A stretch of 64,000 nt of DNA from Mycobacterium dioxanotrophicus (GTDB taxonomy: Bacteria > Actinomycetota > Actinomycetes > Mycobacteriales > Mycobacteriaceae): NCBI RefSeq assembly GCF_002157835.1, contig NZ_CP020809.1, forward strand, positions 4,464,001 through 4,528,000, read 5' to 3'. A model generated the notes under the pieces. The model did no database searches and was not told the DNA's origin. It worked only from the letters and a program-made list of their open reading frames with translations. Shown one piece after another: positions 17,201 through 27,088 of the stretch. Every line of letters starts with the position of its first letter. Within the stretch, counting starts at the first letter, position 1. The translations under genes and the position numbers were made by a program.

Positions 17201-17556
17201 ATACAGGAAGGGCCAAATCGGCTCGCCCCAGCTGTACAAAACACCCGACCACCCAACGGCAACGGCAGGCGCCAGAACCACACGATCCCGACGAAACTCG
17301 ACACCAGCGCCCGAATACCGCAGTGAGACAAGGAGTGCACGATCATGTCGACCATCGGCCCTCGATGCACTCGGCAACAGGAAGATGGCCCGGCAACAAC
17401 TCGACCAAGAAATCATCGAATAGTCAGCGATAGCACCAGATCGAATCGCGGTTTCGCATAATCTCTATCTGCCAATGGTTTTCGGCTTACCCCAGCCGAT
17501 CCCGAGCCCCACTTACCTGCACCGCACCGCCAACAACAACCAACAAGGAGTACCCG

Positions 17557-18060
17557 ATGAGCGCAAGTTCGACCAAACCCGATCTGGACCTGATGAAGCA
17601 GGTAAACCGCCAGTTCGTGAGCGGTGTGACCGTCGTGACCGCGATGGACGGCGAAAAGCCGCGCGGCCTTGCGGTCAACGCGTTCTCAAGCGTCTCACTG
17701 GAGCCGCCTACCGTCATGGTCGCTGTGCAGCGGACCTCCTCCACCCACGAATGCCTCTACCGTGCACAGCATCTGGCCATCAATATCCTCTCCACCGACC
17801 AACTCGACGTCGTCGGCGTGTTCGCGACCAAGACCGAAGACAAGTTCGCCGGTCTGGACTGGGAGCCCGGACCGTTCGGCAGCCCGCTGATCCAGCGCAG
17901 CGCTGCCCGGATGGAAGTCGAGATCCGCGAACGACTCCAGGCCAGCACGCATACCCTGTTCTTCTGTCGAGTCATGCATGCCGAGGTCAGCGACCGCCAT
18001 GCGATGGTGTACAGCGCCGGGAAATTCTTCGACGGCGGCGCGCTGACGCCCTTGGCGTGA
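17557..18060 (+). CDS. flavin reductase (split-barrel, second copy)
   Basis: The 167-aa protein has the flavin reductase domain: QFVSGVTVVTAM, RGLAVNAFSSVSLEPPTVM, and C-terminal HTLFFCRVMHAEV. It shares the fold with the protein at 2819-3316 but is clearly different in sequence, so the cluster has two reductases instead of a duplication. AAGGAG precedes the ATG. The likely role is to supply FMNH2 to the monooxygenase at 12355-13809; two reductases may serve different flavins or different oxygenases elsewhere. Confidence 0.87.
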   Translation: MSASSTKPDLDLMKQVNRQFVSGVTVVTAMDGEKPRGLAVNAFSSVSLEPPTVMVAVQRTSSTHECLYRAQHLAINILSTDQLDVVGVFATKTEDKFAGLDWEPGPFGSPLIQRSAARMEVEIRERLQASTHTLFFCRVMHAEVSDRHAMVYSAGKFFDGGALTPLA

Positions 18061-18433
18061 TGTGACGCGCTCGATGTACCGACCCGCTCGGTCGACCACC
18101 TGATCAATACGAACGAACGCCGTCGCCGATGCTTGGTCATGGATCGTCGATCGCGCACAGGATCCTAGATTTTCCAGGGCATTCCGCCCATGACGACACG
18201 GCCCCAAACAGCGCGTAGCCGCGCTGCTCGAAAGGTTTTGGGTGGTGTCCAGCGCGGACAGCCTGCCGACCCCGGTGTGTCACGGCCACCGACGCATCGG
18301 CACAACTGAACTCAGATGAACAACTCTGACTGACCGTCGGGGCGACGGAGCCCGTGCCGGTGATTACGCAACTGCAACAAACCGGTGTGTTGCCAACACA
18401 TAAGACACAACGCACCATTGCAAGGAGTGCACC
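18061..18433. other. intergenic region before the LysR gene
   Basis: A 373-bp gap. Apart from the palindrome at 18386-18400 nothing stands out. It separates the catabolic cluster from the LysR gene and has no recognisable gene. Confidence 0.45.
18386..18400. promoter_or_regulatory. palindrome in the LysR promoter (TGTGTTG-C-CAACACA)
   Basis: Seven-base perfect arms around one central base, 33 bp before the LysR start. It contains a T-N11-A core, so it may be the LysR autoregulatory site. Confidence 0.5.
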
Positions 18434-19408
18434 ATGTTTGCGCTGGCTCGACTAGCTTGTTTCATAGCAGTCGCCGAAGAACTCCATTTTGGCCGTGCCG
18501 CCGAACGGCTGCACATGACTCAGCCTCCCCTATCACGCCAAATTCAGCAACTCGAATCCGAGTTGGGCGTACAGCTGATCGACCGGACAACGCGGGTGGT
18601 GACCCTGACACCCGCCGGCGTTGCGCTGCTCCCCGACGCGCGACGGATCATGCACCTTGCCGAGCGTGCCGCCCTCAACGTAAAGCGCGCGCCGGCAGGC
18701 GAAATGGGCACGGTGGTTGTCGGATTCACCGCTACATCTGCCGTGTCGGTGCTGCCTCGGCTGCTCGAAAAGGTACGGGAGAAGCTGCCGGACGTCACGC
18801 TGGATCTTCGCGAACTGCCGACAGCCGCTCAAGTTGAGGCGCTGCTTGCCGGCGAACTCGATCTCGGCTTGGCCCGCCCACACTTCAAGCGCCCTGGCCT
18901 GGCGTCCCGACCGCTCCTCCATGAACAACTCGTCGCCGCGTTGCCTGCCGCCCATCCGCTAGCACGGTTGCAGCGCCCCTTAACGCTCAGCGATATCGAC
19001 GGTCACGATCTCATCATGTATTCACCGGTCGATTCCCGTTATTTCCATGAGCTGCTGGTCAGCGCCTTCGCGGCGTCCGGAGTTACTCCGCGCTACGTGC
19101 AGTACGTCAGTCAGGTACACACCATGCTTGCTCTGGTGGGTTCTGCAACAGGTATCGCCGTGGTACCGGCATCAGCGGCACACCTGCATTCTGATGCCGT
19201 GGTCTTTCGATCGATCGCCGCCATTCGGTCACATCCCGTCAAACTCGACGCCATCTGGCGCGCCGACAGGACCACACCGGCGCTACGACGACTCCTGCGC
19301 GATGTCCTGCCGCCACGCGAGTGGATCAACGACGATCGGACCCTGCAAGCGGTCGGGACCACCGCGGTCAGCGGTGTTCCGCACTGCTCTCGTCGTCGGA
19401 ACGCGTAA
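18434..19408 (+). CDS. LysR-family transcriptional regulator
   Basis: The 324-aa protein has an N-terminal helix-turn-helix (residues about 1-60: LACFIAVAEELHFGRAAERL and TQPPLSRQIQQLE) and the periplasmic-binding-like effector domain (LLAGELDLGLARPH, LALVGSATGIAVVP). The sequence resembles the BenM/CatM branch that responds to aromatic-derived acids. AAGGAG precedes the ATG. Its 3' end overlaps the convergent gene 19368-19853 by 41 bp. No divergent target is adjacent; it could control the cluster to its left or sdh to its right. Confidence 0.9.
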   Translation: MFALARLACFIAVAEELHFGRAAERLHMTQPPLSRQIQQLESELGVQLIDRTTRVVTLTPAGVALLPDARRIMHLAERAALNVKRAPAGEMGTVVVGFTATSAVSVLPRLLEKVREKLPDVTLDLRELPTAAQVEALLAGELDLGLARPHFKRPGLASRPLLHEQLVAALPAAHPLARLQRPLTLSDIDGHDLIMYSPVDSRYFHELLVSAFAASGVTPRYVQYVSQVHTMLALVGSATGIAVVPASAAHLHSDAVVFRSIAAIRSHPVKLDAIWRADRTTPALRRLLRDVLPPREWINDDRTLQAVGTTAVSGVPHCSRRRNA

Positions 19409-19853
19409 ACGCACCGGCCCACATCGACATCAACTGCGCAACCGCCTCGGTCGGAGCAGACCAGGCCGACGGTGTCAGGAGCGCTTTCGCTGCCTCCATC
19501 TGGCTATCGCCTGCGGTTTTCAGATCGTCGACTGAGGTCTGTACCAGCCGGGCCGTTCGCTCTTGCGCCGTCAGATAGCGATCCACGATCTGTCGATAGC
19601 CCTGCAGGCTGAGCCGCAGAGCCCGGTTGGTCTCTTCTTGACTGGCCAGCACCCGTTCCATGGCCTCCAGCGACGCCGTCAAGGTGGACAGCGTGGCCCG
19701 TGCGTCCTCGGACTGGTCGGCAAATGTTGTCAGCAGCGAGTCCGACCAGCGGCGAGCGAGCGCCATGTTCCGCTCGGTCGAGGCAAGCAAGAACTCGGCC
19801 ATCCCCCCGTACGGATCGGGCGTGCTCCCCTGGCCGTGAGATGTACCAGACAT
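19368..19853 (-). CDS. helical, phasin-like hypothetical protein
   Basis: The 161-aa protein is almost entirely predicted amphipathic helix with few aromatic residues (for example ARATLSTLTASLEAMERVL and YLTAQERTARLVQTSVDDL), a composition like phasins that coat polyhydroxyalkanoate or lipid granules. There is no signal peptide or membrane segment. GAGGAG lies upstream of the ATG. It converges with and overlaps the LysR gene. The phasin reading is from composition only; other coiled-coil proteins remain possible. Confidence 0.5.
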   Translation of the reverse strand: MSGTSHGQGSTPDPYGGMAEFLLASTERNMALARRWSDSLLTTFADQSEDARATLSTLTASLEAMERVLASQEETNRALRLSLQGYRQIVDRYLTAQERTARLVQTSVDDLKTAGDSQMEAAKALLTPSAWSAPTEAVAQLMSMWAGAFTRSDDESSAEHR

Positions 19854-20309
19854 GTCCTCTCCTCCTCGCGACGACCGTCACGACGTTCTGGATACCGCGT
19901 ACGCTGCCGGCAGACGCAATCACGTTGTGCCAGTGAACTCGTCGTGCATGAAACCGACACGGCCACAATCGAACCCCTCGATGAAGGTGGACGGGTTGCG
20001 ACATTTGGAGATTCTCAGGCTAGCAGCGACCGCAGGGCTATGTGTGACCGATGCCATGTCTAATTGAATTGCAGGCCAAACTGGTCACCGCATGAATCGA
20101 CTCACTGAGAAGCGCTGCCCGACAATGAGTGTGCGGCACCGCCATGATGAGCAGCGCCGAGAAGTGATTCATTAATTGTTTTAATCGCTCGTCGAACGAG
20201 ACCACTTCGAAAGTCTTGTTAAGCTGCGGCACCCGAACTCGTCGCCAGAGGCTGACGTGCCACCGGTGTGTCAGGGCGTTTGAGTCCACCGATGACGTTG
20301 GAGGGCGAT
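19854..20309. other. promoter region of the sdh operon
   Basis: A 456-bp gap between the phasin-like gene and sdhC, transcribed away from each other. An AT-rich patch near 20165-20195 could hold a -10 element. A small inverted repeat CTCGT-CGA-ACGAG lies just after it. No gene is supported. Confidence 0.4.
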
Positions 20310-20726
20310 GTGAGTACTCAGACGGAGGTGCCGGCTGCGCGATCGGGGAAACCGCGCCGGCGCACGTTGTATCGCGGGGATCCGGGGATGTGGTCGTGGG
20401 TGTTGCATCGCATCACCGGCGCGACGATTTTCTTTTTCCTGTTTGTCCATGTGTTGGACACCGCGTTGGTGCGGGTGAGCCCGCAGGCCTATAACGCGGT
20501 CATCGAGACCTACAAAACCCCGATTGTCGGGTTGATGGAGATGGGTCTGGTCGCCGCGGTGCTCTTCCATGCCCTCAACGGCATCCGGGTCATCCTCATC
20601 GACTTCTGGGCCCAGGGCCCGCGCTATCAACGCCACATGCTCGCCGTGGCCGTCACCGTATTCGTCATCGCCTTGATCGCCGGACTAGGAGTACTCGGTA
20701 TGCACATGACGGAGCGGTTCCTGTGA
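20310..20726 (+). CDS. sdhC: succinate dehydrogenase cytochrome b subunit
   Basis: The GTG at 20310 follows GGAGGG and gives 138 aa; the longer frame from 20268 lacks support. Three membrane helices are visible (ATIFFFLFVHVLDTALV, MEMGLVAAVLFHALNGI, MLAVAVTVFVIALIAGLGVL) with heme-ligand type His in LHRITG and FHALNG. It anchors the catalytic SdhAB dimer in the inner membrane and passes electrons to menaquinone. First gene of sdhCDAB, the Sdh2-type order of mycobacteria. Confidence 0.92.
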   Translation: MSTQTEVPAARSGKPRRRTLYRGDPGMWSWVLHRITGATIFFFLFVHVLDTALVRVSPQAYNAVIETYKTPIVGLMEMGLVAAVLFHALNGIRVILIDFWAQGPRYQRHMLAVAVTVFVIALIAGLGVLGMHMTERFL

Positions 20727-21190
20727 GCGCCCCGGGTGAATCGCGCCTGGGCCGGCCCGCACCGGTACTGGAACGCGAACACGACCGTCCCGCGGCGCTG
20801 GATCACCCCCGCGCCCCACGCCGCCCGCGCGGCATCCCCTACTTCGAGAAGTACGCGTGGCTGTTCATGCGGTTCTCCGGGGTGGCGCTGGTGTTTTTGG
20901 CGTTGGGGCACCTGTTCATCATGCTGATGTGGCAAGACGGCGTGTACCGCATCGACTTCAACTACGTCGCCACCCGATGGGCCTCGCCGTTCTGGCAGAT
21001 CTGGGACATGGCCCTGCTGTGGCTGGCCATGATCCACGGCGCCAACGGCATGCGCACCATCATCGGCGACTACGCCCGCAAAAACGTGACCAAGTTCTAC
21101 CTGAACTCACTGCTACTTTTGGCCACCGGGTTCACCCTGGTGCTGGGCACCTACGTCCTGGTCACCTTCGACGCCAACATCGGGGGCTAA
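20723..21190 (+). CDS. sdhD: succinate dehydrogenase membrane anchor subunit
   Basis: This 155-aa protein starts at a GTG that overlaps the sdhC stop by 4 bp. A charged N-terminus of about 45 residues is followed by three hydrophobic helices (LFMRFSGVALVFLALGHLFIML, WDMALLWLAMIHGANGMR, SLLLLATGFTLVLGTYVLV); the conserved HGANGMR segment is typical. It pairs with SdhC to form the quinone site. Confidence 0.9.
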   Translation: MSAPGESRLGRPAPVLEREHDRPAALDHPRAPRRPRGIPYFEKYAWLFMRFSGVALVFLALGHLFIMLMWQDGVYRIDFNYVATRWASPFWQIWDMALLWLAMIHGANGMRTIIGDYARKNVTKFYLNSLLLLATGFTLVLGTYVLVTFDANIGG

Positions 21191-21194
21191 CACC

Positions 21195-22949
21195 ATGATT
21201 CACCACCATCGCTACGACGTCGTCATCGTCGGCGCCGGGGGCGCCGGCATGCGCGCCGCGGTCGAAGCCGCCCCGCGCGCCCGCACCGCGGTGCTGACCA
21301 AGCTCTACCCCACCCGCAGCCACACCGGCGCCGCCCAGGGCGGCATGTGCGCCGCACTGGCCAACGTCGAAGAAGACAACTGGGAATGGCACACCTTCGA
21401 CACCGTCAAAGGCGGCGACTACCTCGCCGACCAGGACGCCGTGGAAATCATGGCCAAAGAAGCCATCGACGCCGTACTGGACTTAGAGAAAATGGGGATG
21501 CCGTTCAACCGCACCCCCGAAGGCCGCATCGACCAACGCCGCTTCGGCGGACACACCCGCGATCACGGCAAAGCCCCGGTCCGGCGGGCCTGCTACGCCG
21601 CCGACCGCACCGGCCACATGATCCTGCAAACCCTCTACCAAAACTGCGTCAAACACGACGTCGAATTCTTCAACGAGTTCTACGCGCTGGACGTCGCGCT
21701 GACCGACACCCCCGCCGGCCCGGTCGCCACCGGCGTCATCGCCTACGAGTTGGCCACCGGCGACATCCACATCTTCCACGCCAAGGCCATCGTGTTCGCC
21801 ACCGGCGGGTCCGGGCGCATGTACAAGACCACCTCCAATGCCCACACCCTGACCGGCGACGGCCTGGGCATCATCTTCCGCAAAGGACTCCCGCTGGAAG
21901 ACATGGAGTTTCACCAATTCCACCCCACCGGCCTGGCCGGGCTGGGCATCCTCATCTCCGAAGCCGTGCGCGGCGAAGGCGGCCGGCTGCTCAACGGCGA
22001 AGGCGAACGGTTCATGGAACGCTACGCGCCGACCATCGTCGACCTCGCCCCGCGCGACATCGTCGCCCGCTCCATGGTGCTGGAAGTGCTCGAAGGCCGC
22101 GGCGCCGGCCCCAACAAGGACTACGTCTACATCGACGTGCGCCACCTCGGCGAAGACGTGCTGGAAGCCAAACTGCCCGACATCACCGAATTCGCCCGCA
22201 CCTACCTGGGTGTGGACCCGGTCACCGAACTGGTCCCGGTCTACCCCACCTGTCACTACGTCATGGGCGGTATCCCCACCACCGTGCATGGCCAAGTCCT
22301 GCGCGACAACACCAACGTCATCCCCGGCCTGTACGCCGCCGGGGAATGCGCCTGCGTCTCAGTGCACGGCGCCAACCGGCTGGGCACCAACTCGCTGCTC
22401 GACATCAACGTGTTCGGCCGCCGCGCCGGTATCGCCGCCGCCGAATACGCCAACAACCACAACCACGTCGACCTCCCCGACAATCCCGCCGACATGGTGG
22501 TGGGCTGGGTCGCCGACATCCTCTCCGAACACGGCAACGAACGCGTCGCCGACATCCGCACCGCCCTGCAACAGTCCATGGACAACAATGCCGCGGTGTT
22601 CCGCACCGAAGAAACGTTGAAGCAGGCGTTGACCGACATCCACGCCCTCAAAGAGCGCTACTCGCGGATCACCGTGCACGACAAGGGCAAGCGCTACAAC
22701 AGCGACCTGCTCGAAGCCATCGAGCTCGGGTTCCTGCTCGAACTCGCCGAAGTCACCGTCGTCGGCGCCCTCAACCGCAAAGAATCCCGCGGTGGGCACG
22801 CCCGCGAGGACTACCCCAACCGCGACGACACCAACTACATGCGCCACACCATGGCCTATAAGGAAGGTCCCGGCCTGCTGGCCGATATCCGGTTGGACTA
22901 CAAACCCGTCGTCCAAACCCGCTACGAGCCGATGGAACGGAAATACTGA
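21195..22949 (+). CDS. sdhA: succinate dehydrogenase flavoprotein subunit
   Basis: The 584-aa flavoprotein oxidises succinate to fumarate. It shows the FAD-binding VIVGAGGAGMRAA, the covalent FAD-His motif RSHTGAAQGG (about residue 44), and the substrate-site motifs FHQFHPTGLAG and RDIVARSM. Starts 4 bp after sdhD. The C-terminal GGHAREDYPNRDD block is typical. Normal length, no anomaly. Confidence 0.96.
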   Translation: MIHHHRYDVVIVGAGGAGMRAAVEAAPRARTAVLTKLYPTRSHTGAAQGGMCAALANVEEDNWEWHTFDTVKGGDYLADQDAVEIMAKEAIDAVLDLEKMGMPFNRTPEGRIDQRRFGGHTRDHGKAPVRRACYAADRTGHMILQTLYQNCVKHDVEFFNEFYALDVALTDTPAGPVATGVIAYELATGDIHIFHAKAIVFATGGSGRMYKTTSNAHTLTGDGLGIIFRKGLPLEDMEFHQFHPTGLAGLGILISEAVRGEGGRLLNGEGERFMERYAPTIVDLAPRDIVARSMVLEVLEGRGAGPNKDYVYIDVRHLGEDVLEAKLPDITEFARTYLGVDPVTELVPVYPTCHYVMGGIPTTVHGQVLRDNTNVIPGLYAAGECACVSVHGANRLGTNSLLDINVFGRRAGIAAAEYANNHNHVDLPDNPADMVVGWVADILSEHGNERVADIRTALQQSMDNNAAVFRTEETLKQALTDIHALKERYSRITVHDKGKRYNSDLLEAIELGFLLELAEVTVVGALNRKESRGGHAREDYPNRDDTNYMRHTMAYKEGPGLLADIRLDYKPVVQTRYEPMERKY

Positions 22950-22984
22950 CCGATGAGCCGCTTACGCGAAGAGGAGACGACCCC

Positions 22985-23770
22985 GTGAGTGCCCCCGTCA
23001 TCGACAAACCCGAAGCCGGCGACCCGCCCCTGCCCCCCATCCCCGACGGCGCGGTCATGGTCACCCTCAAAATCGCCCGATTCAACCCGGAAAACCCCGA
23101 CGCCGCCGGCTGGCAAAGCTTCCGCGTGCCCTGCCTCCCCTCGGACCGGCTACTCAACCTGCTGCTCTACGTCAAGGGCTACCTCGACGGCACCCTGACC
23201 TTCCGCCGCTCCTGCGCCCACGGCGTCTGCGGCTCCGACGCCATGCGCATCAACGGGGTCAACCGCCTGGCCTGCAAAGTCCTCATGCGCGACCTGCTAC
23301 CCAAAAAACCCGGCAAACAACTCACCATCACCATCGAACCCATCCGCGGCCTACCCGTGGAAAAAGACCTCGTCGTCGACATGGAACCCTTCTTCGACGC
23401 CTACCGCGCCGTCAAACCGTTCCTCATCACCTCAGGCAACCCACCCACCCGCGAACGCATCCAAAGCGCCACCGACCGCGCCCGCTTCGACGACACCACC
23501 AAATGCATCCTCTGCGCCTGCTGCACCACCAGCTGCCCCGTCTACTGGAGCGAAGGCTCCTACTTCGGCCCCGCCGCCATCGTCAACGCCCACCGCTTCA
23601 TCTTCGACTCCCGCGACGAAGCCGCCGCCGAACGCCTCGACATCCTCAACGAAGTCGACGGTGTCTGGCGCTGCCGCACCACCTTCAACTGCACCGAAGC
23701 CTGCCCCCGCGGCATCCAAGTCACCCAAGCCATCCAAGAAGTCAAACGCGCCTTAATGTTCGCCCGCTAA
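22985..23770 (+). CDS. sdhB: succinate dehydrogenase iron-sulfur subunit
   Basis: The 261-aa protein carries the [2Fe-2S] motif CAHGVCGSDAM with a later Cys, and the [4Fe-4S]/[3Fe-4S] motifs CILCACCTTSCPVYW and CRTTFNCTEACPRGI. It relays electrons from SdhA to the membrane quinone site. A GTG start is used, 35 bp after sdhA. Confidence 0.95.
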   Translation: MSAPVIDKPEAGDPPLPPIPDGAVMVTLKIARFNPENPDAAGWQSFRVPCLPSDRLLNLLLYVKGYLDGTLTFRRSCAHGVCGSDAMRINGVNRLACKVLMRDLLPKKPGKQLTITIEPIRGLPVEKDLVVDMEPFFDAYRAVKPFLITSGNPPTRERIQSATDRARFDDTTKCILCACCTTSCPVYWSEGSYFGPAAIVNAHRFIFDSRDEAAAERLDILNEVDGVWRCRTTFNCTEACPRGIQVTQAIQEVKRALMFAR

Positions 23771-23825
23771 AACACCCGCTTCCCGAGCACTTCAGAGACC
23801 CCGGTTCTCCAGAAAGGCTGTGACG

Positions 23826-25472
23826 ATGAACAGTTCCCCGCCTCAGATCCCGAATGTCTTGTCTTCGCCCAGTCTCAATCGCGGTGTCGGCTTCACCCGC
23901 GAGCAGCGGCGTGAACTCGGACTCACGGGGCGGCTGCCCTCCGGTGTTCTGACCTTGGAGCAGCAGGCCGAGCGCGTGTGGCACCAACTGCAAGGCCTGT
24001 CAACAAATCTCGCGCGTAACCTGCTGCTCGATCAGCTGCACTACCGTCACGAAGTCCTGTTCTTCAAGGTTCTCGCCGATCACCTCACCGAATTGACGCC
24101 CGTCGTCTATACCCCGACGGTAGCCGAGGCGATTCAACGGTTCTCCGACGAGTACCGCGGTCAGCGTGGCCTGTACCTGTCGGTCAATCATCCCGACGAG
24201 ATCGAGGACGCATTCAAGACACTCGGGCAAGGACCCGACGATATCGATCTCATCGTGTGCACCGATGCGGAGTCGATCCTGGGCATCGGAGATTGGGGCG
24301 TCGGCGGCATCCAGATCGCGGTCGGAAAGCTCGCGCTCTACACCGCCGGAGGCGGTATCGATCCCCGCCGGACCATCGCCGTGTCATTGGATGTCGGCAC
24401 GGACAACGAGCAACTTCTCAACGACCCGTTCTATGTGGGAAATCGGCACGCCCGCCGTCGTGGTGCGGAATACGACGAGTTCATCCGACAGTACGTGGAG
24501 GTCGCCAGCCGGATGTTTCCGCACGCGCTCTTGCACTTTGAGGACTTCGGTCCGGCGAACGCACGCGCGATCCTCGACAAGTACTCGCAAGAACACTGCG
24601 TGTTCAACGACGATGTGCAAGGCACCGGCGCCGTTTTGATGGCGGCGATCTACTCCGGACTCCAGGTCACCGGCATTCCGATGAGAGACCAGAAGGTCGT
24701 GGTCTTCGGAGCCGGCAGCGCGGGCATCGGCATTGCCGATCAGATCCGCGATGCGATGGTCGCCGACGGTGCGACCAATGAGCAAGCGAGTTCGCAGATC
24801 TGGGCGATCGACAGAGCCGGACTGTTGTTCGACGACATGGATGACCTGCACGACTTTCAAAGGCCATACGCCAAATCCCGCCATGCACTCGGTATCGACG
24901 CGGACCGTCGAGTTGATCTCGTCGAGGCGATCCGAATCGCGTCGCCGACGATCCTTCTCGGATGCTCCACGGTCGCCGGTGCGTTCACGCGTGAGGTGAT
25001 CGAGATGATGACAGCATCCACCGGGCGCCCGTTGATCTTCCCCCTGTCCAATCCCACTTCCCACATGGAAGTCAGTCCAGCCCATGCCATCGCATGGTCG
25101 AACGGAAACGCTTTGGTAGCAACAGGATCACCTACCCCGCCGGTCATACTCAACGGAACCACGTACACCATCGGTCAGGCCAACAACATGCTCGCGTTCC
25201 CCGGTCTGGGCCTCGGCGTCGTTCTGGCACGTGCGACGCAAGTGACCAGGCGCATGCTCGACTCGGCCGCCAAAGCGATTGCGCGTCAAGTAGACCCAAC
25301 ACCGCCCGGGGCCGCGATATTGCCCGATGTCACCAATCTCCCCGAGATATCCGTCCAGGTCGCCGAAGCCGTGTACCGAGCAGCCGTCGCCGACGGCGTC
25401 GCGACCAAGACGCATGACGATATCGCCGACGCGATACACAGGACCGTGTGGCGCGCCGGTTACGACGATTAG
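23826..25472 (+). CDS. NAD-type malic enzyme
   Basis: The 548-aa enzyme decarboxylates malate to pyruvate with NAD(P). Motifs: catalytic-Tyr region VVYTPTVAEA, metal/substrate segments FEDFGPANA and FNDDVQGTGAV, and the dinucleotide fold VVVFGAGSAGIGIAD. The GTG at 23820 is only two bases from AGAAAGG, so the ATG at 23826 is preferred. Its length matches the large bacterial malic enzymes. It follows sdhB by 55 bp without a clear terminator, so it may be cotranscribed; together they turn succinate into pyruvate via fumarase located elsewhere. Confidence 0.92.
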   Translation: MNSSPPQIPNVLSSPSLNRGVGFTREQRRELGLTGRLPSGVLTLEQQAERVWHQLQGLSTNLARNLLLDQLHYRHEVLFFKVLADHLTELTPVVYTPTVAEAIQRFSDEYRGQRGLYLSVNHPDEIEDAFKTLGQGPDDIDLIVCTDAESILGIGDWGVGGIQIAVGKLALYTAGGGIDPRRTIAVSLDVGTDNEQLLNDPFYVGNRHARRRGAEYDEFIRQYVEVASRMFPHALLHFEDFGPANARAILDKYSQEHCVFNDDVQGTGAVLMAAIYSGLQVTGIPMRDQKVVVFGAGSAGIGIADQIRDAMVADGATNEQASSQIWAIDRAGLLFDDMDDLHDFQRPYAKSRHALGIDADRRVDLVEAIRIASPTILLGCSTVAGAFTREVIEMMTASTGRPLIFPLSNPTSHMEVSPAHAIAWSNGNALVATGSPTPPVILNGTTYTIGQANNMLAFPGLGLGVVLARATQVTRRMLDSAAKAIARQVDPTPPGAAILPDVTNLPEISVQVAEAVYRAAVADGVATKTHDDIADAIHRTVWRAGYDD

Positions 25473-25614
25473 GAAGCTTCGCACAGAACATGAAAATTGT
25501 TCTGGTTCACGTTATTACGCAGCTTGAGGTGATTACGATGAGACCTACGAACAACGTTGGCCAATTCCACCAAAATGCCCGATACACTTTGCGTCTCGAT
25601 ACTAGGGTGGCGAT

Positions 25615-27009
25615 GTGACCCACTTTGACGTCGTCGTTCTCGGAGCTGGTCCCGGTGGATACGTCGCGGCTATTCGTGCCGCTCAACTGGGGCTGAACAC
25701 CGCCATCATCGAACCCAAGTATTGGGGTGGGGTGTGCCTCAACGTCGGGTGCATCCCGTCCAAGGCGTTGCTGCGCAATGCCGAGCTGGCCCATATCTTC
25801 GCCAAGGAAGCCAAGACCTTCGGCATCAGCGGTGAGGCCAGCTTCGACTACGGCGCGGCGTTCGACCGCAGCCGCAAGGTCGCCGAGGGCCGGGTGGCCG
25901 GCGTGCACTTCCTGATGAAGAAGAACAAGATCACCGAGATCCACGGCTACGGCACCTTCACGGGCCCCAAGTCGATCTCGGTGAAACTCAACGACGGCGG
26001 CACCGACAACGTCACGTTCGACAACGCGATCATCGCCACCGGGTCGTCGACCCGCCTGGTGCCCGGCACCACCTTGTCCGACAACGTGGTGACCTACGAG
26101 ACCCAGATCCTCTCGCGCGAGCTGCCCGGGTCGATCATCATCGCCGGCGCCGGTGCGATCGGCATGGAGTTCGCCTACGTGCTCAAGAACTACGGCGTGG
26201 ATGTCACCATCGTCGAGTTCCTGCCCCGCGCGCTGCCCAACGAGGACGCCGAGGTGTCCAAGGAGATCGAAAAGCAGTACAAGAAGCTCGGGGTGAAGAT
26301 CCTCACCGGCACCAAGGTCGAGGCCATCGCCGATGATGGCTCGGTCGTGAAGGTCACCGTGAGCAAGGACGGCAAGACCGAGGAACTCAAGGCCGACAAG
26401 GTGTTGCAGGCCATCGGGTTCGCCCCCAACGTCGAGGGCTACGGCCTGGAAGCCGCCGGGGTGGCGCTCACCGACCGCAAGGCCATCGCGATCGACGAGT
26501 ACATGCGCACCAACGTGCCGGGCATCTATGCGATCGGGGATGTCACGGCGCTGCTGCAGTTGGCGCATGTGGCCGAGGCCCAGGGCGTGGTGGCCGCCGA
26601 GACCATCGCCGGTGCCGAGACGTTGGCGCTCGGGGATTACCGGATGATGCCGCGCGCGACGTTCTGCCAGCCGCAGGTGGCCAGTTTCGGGTTGACCGAA
26701 CAGCAGGCCAAGGACGAGGGCTACGACGTGGTGGTGGCCAAGTTCCCGTTCACCGCCAACGGCAAGGCCCACGGCCTGGCCGACCCGACCGGGTTCGTCA
26801 AACTCATCGCCGACAAGAAACACCTCGAACTGCTCGGCGGGCACCTCATCGGCCCCGACGTCTCCGAACTGCTACCCGAGCTGACCCTGGCCCAAAAGTG
26901 GGACCTCACCGCCCATGAGCTGGCCCGCAACGTGCACACCCACCCGACCCTGTCCGAAGCACTACAGGAATGCTTCCACGGCCTCACCGGCCACATGATC
27001 AACTTTTGA
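25615..27009 (+). CDS. lpdC: dihydrolipoamide dehydrogenase (E3)
   Basis: The 464-aa flavoprotein reoxidises lipoyl groups of the 2-oxo-acid dehydrogenases with NAD. Visible: FAD motif [13 protein letters not shown], redox-active Cys41 and Cys46 in [16 protein letters not shown] motif [12 protein letters not shown], and the C-terminal active-site His in [10 protein letters not shown]. Length and sequence are very close to what I recall of M. tuberculosis LpdC, the E3 shared by PDH, peroxiredoxin and branched-chain complexes. A GTG start is used. It precedes the E2 gene dlaT by 79 bp. Confidence 0.93.
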   Translation: MTHFDVVVLGAGPGGYVAAIRAAQLGLNTAIIEPKYWGGVCLNVGCIPSKALLRNAELAHIFAKEAKTFGISGEASFDYGAAFDRSRKVAEGRVAGVHFLMKKNKITEIHGYGTFTGPKSISVKLNDGGTDNVTFDNAIIATGSSTRLVPGTTLSDNVVTYETQILSRELPGSIIIAGAGAIGMEFAYVLKNYGVDVTIVEFLPRALPNEDAEVSKEIEKQYKKLGVKILTGTKVEAIADDGSVVKVTVSKDGKTEELKADKVLQAIGFAPNVEGYGLEAAGVALTDRKAIAIDEYMRTNVPGIYAIGDVTALLQLAHVAEAQGVVAAETIAGAETLALGDYRMMPRATFCQPQVASFGLTEQQAKDEGYDVVVAKFPFTANGKAHGLADPTGFVKLIADKKHLELLGGHLIGPDVSELLPELTLAQKWDLTAHELARNVHTHPTLSEALQECFHGLTGHMINF

Positions 27010-27088
27010 GAAACGCTGTCCGCCAGTAGATCCGAACTAGTTCCGGGTTCGTGTCGTCACGAGTGACCGTCCGAGGGAGTCAATACAC

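Larger units (their letters stand above)
16405..17556. other. 1.15-kb region with three operators and no convincing gene
   Basis: Small frames exist (for example 16805-17158, 117 aa, with GGGAG before its ATG) but their third-position GC is far below that of the neighbours and nothing is recognisable. The stretch holds three of the six operator palindromes. It may contain a decayed gene of the cluster, with the surviving promoter of the second flavin reductase at its right end. Confidence 0.5.

Noticed and set aside
21347-22861. 504-codon Arg-rich frame inside sdhA
   Set aside because: Out-of-frame shadow of sdhA caused by high GC; the composition is not protein-like.
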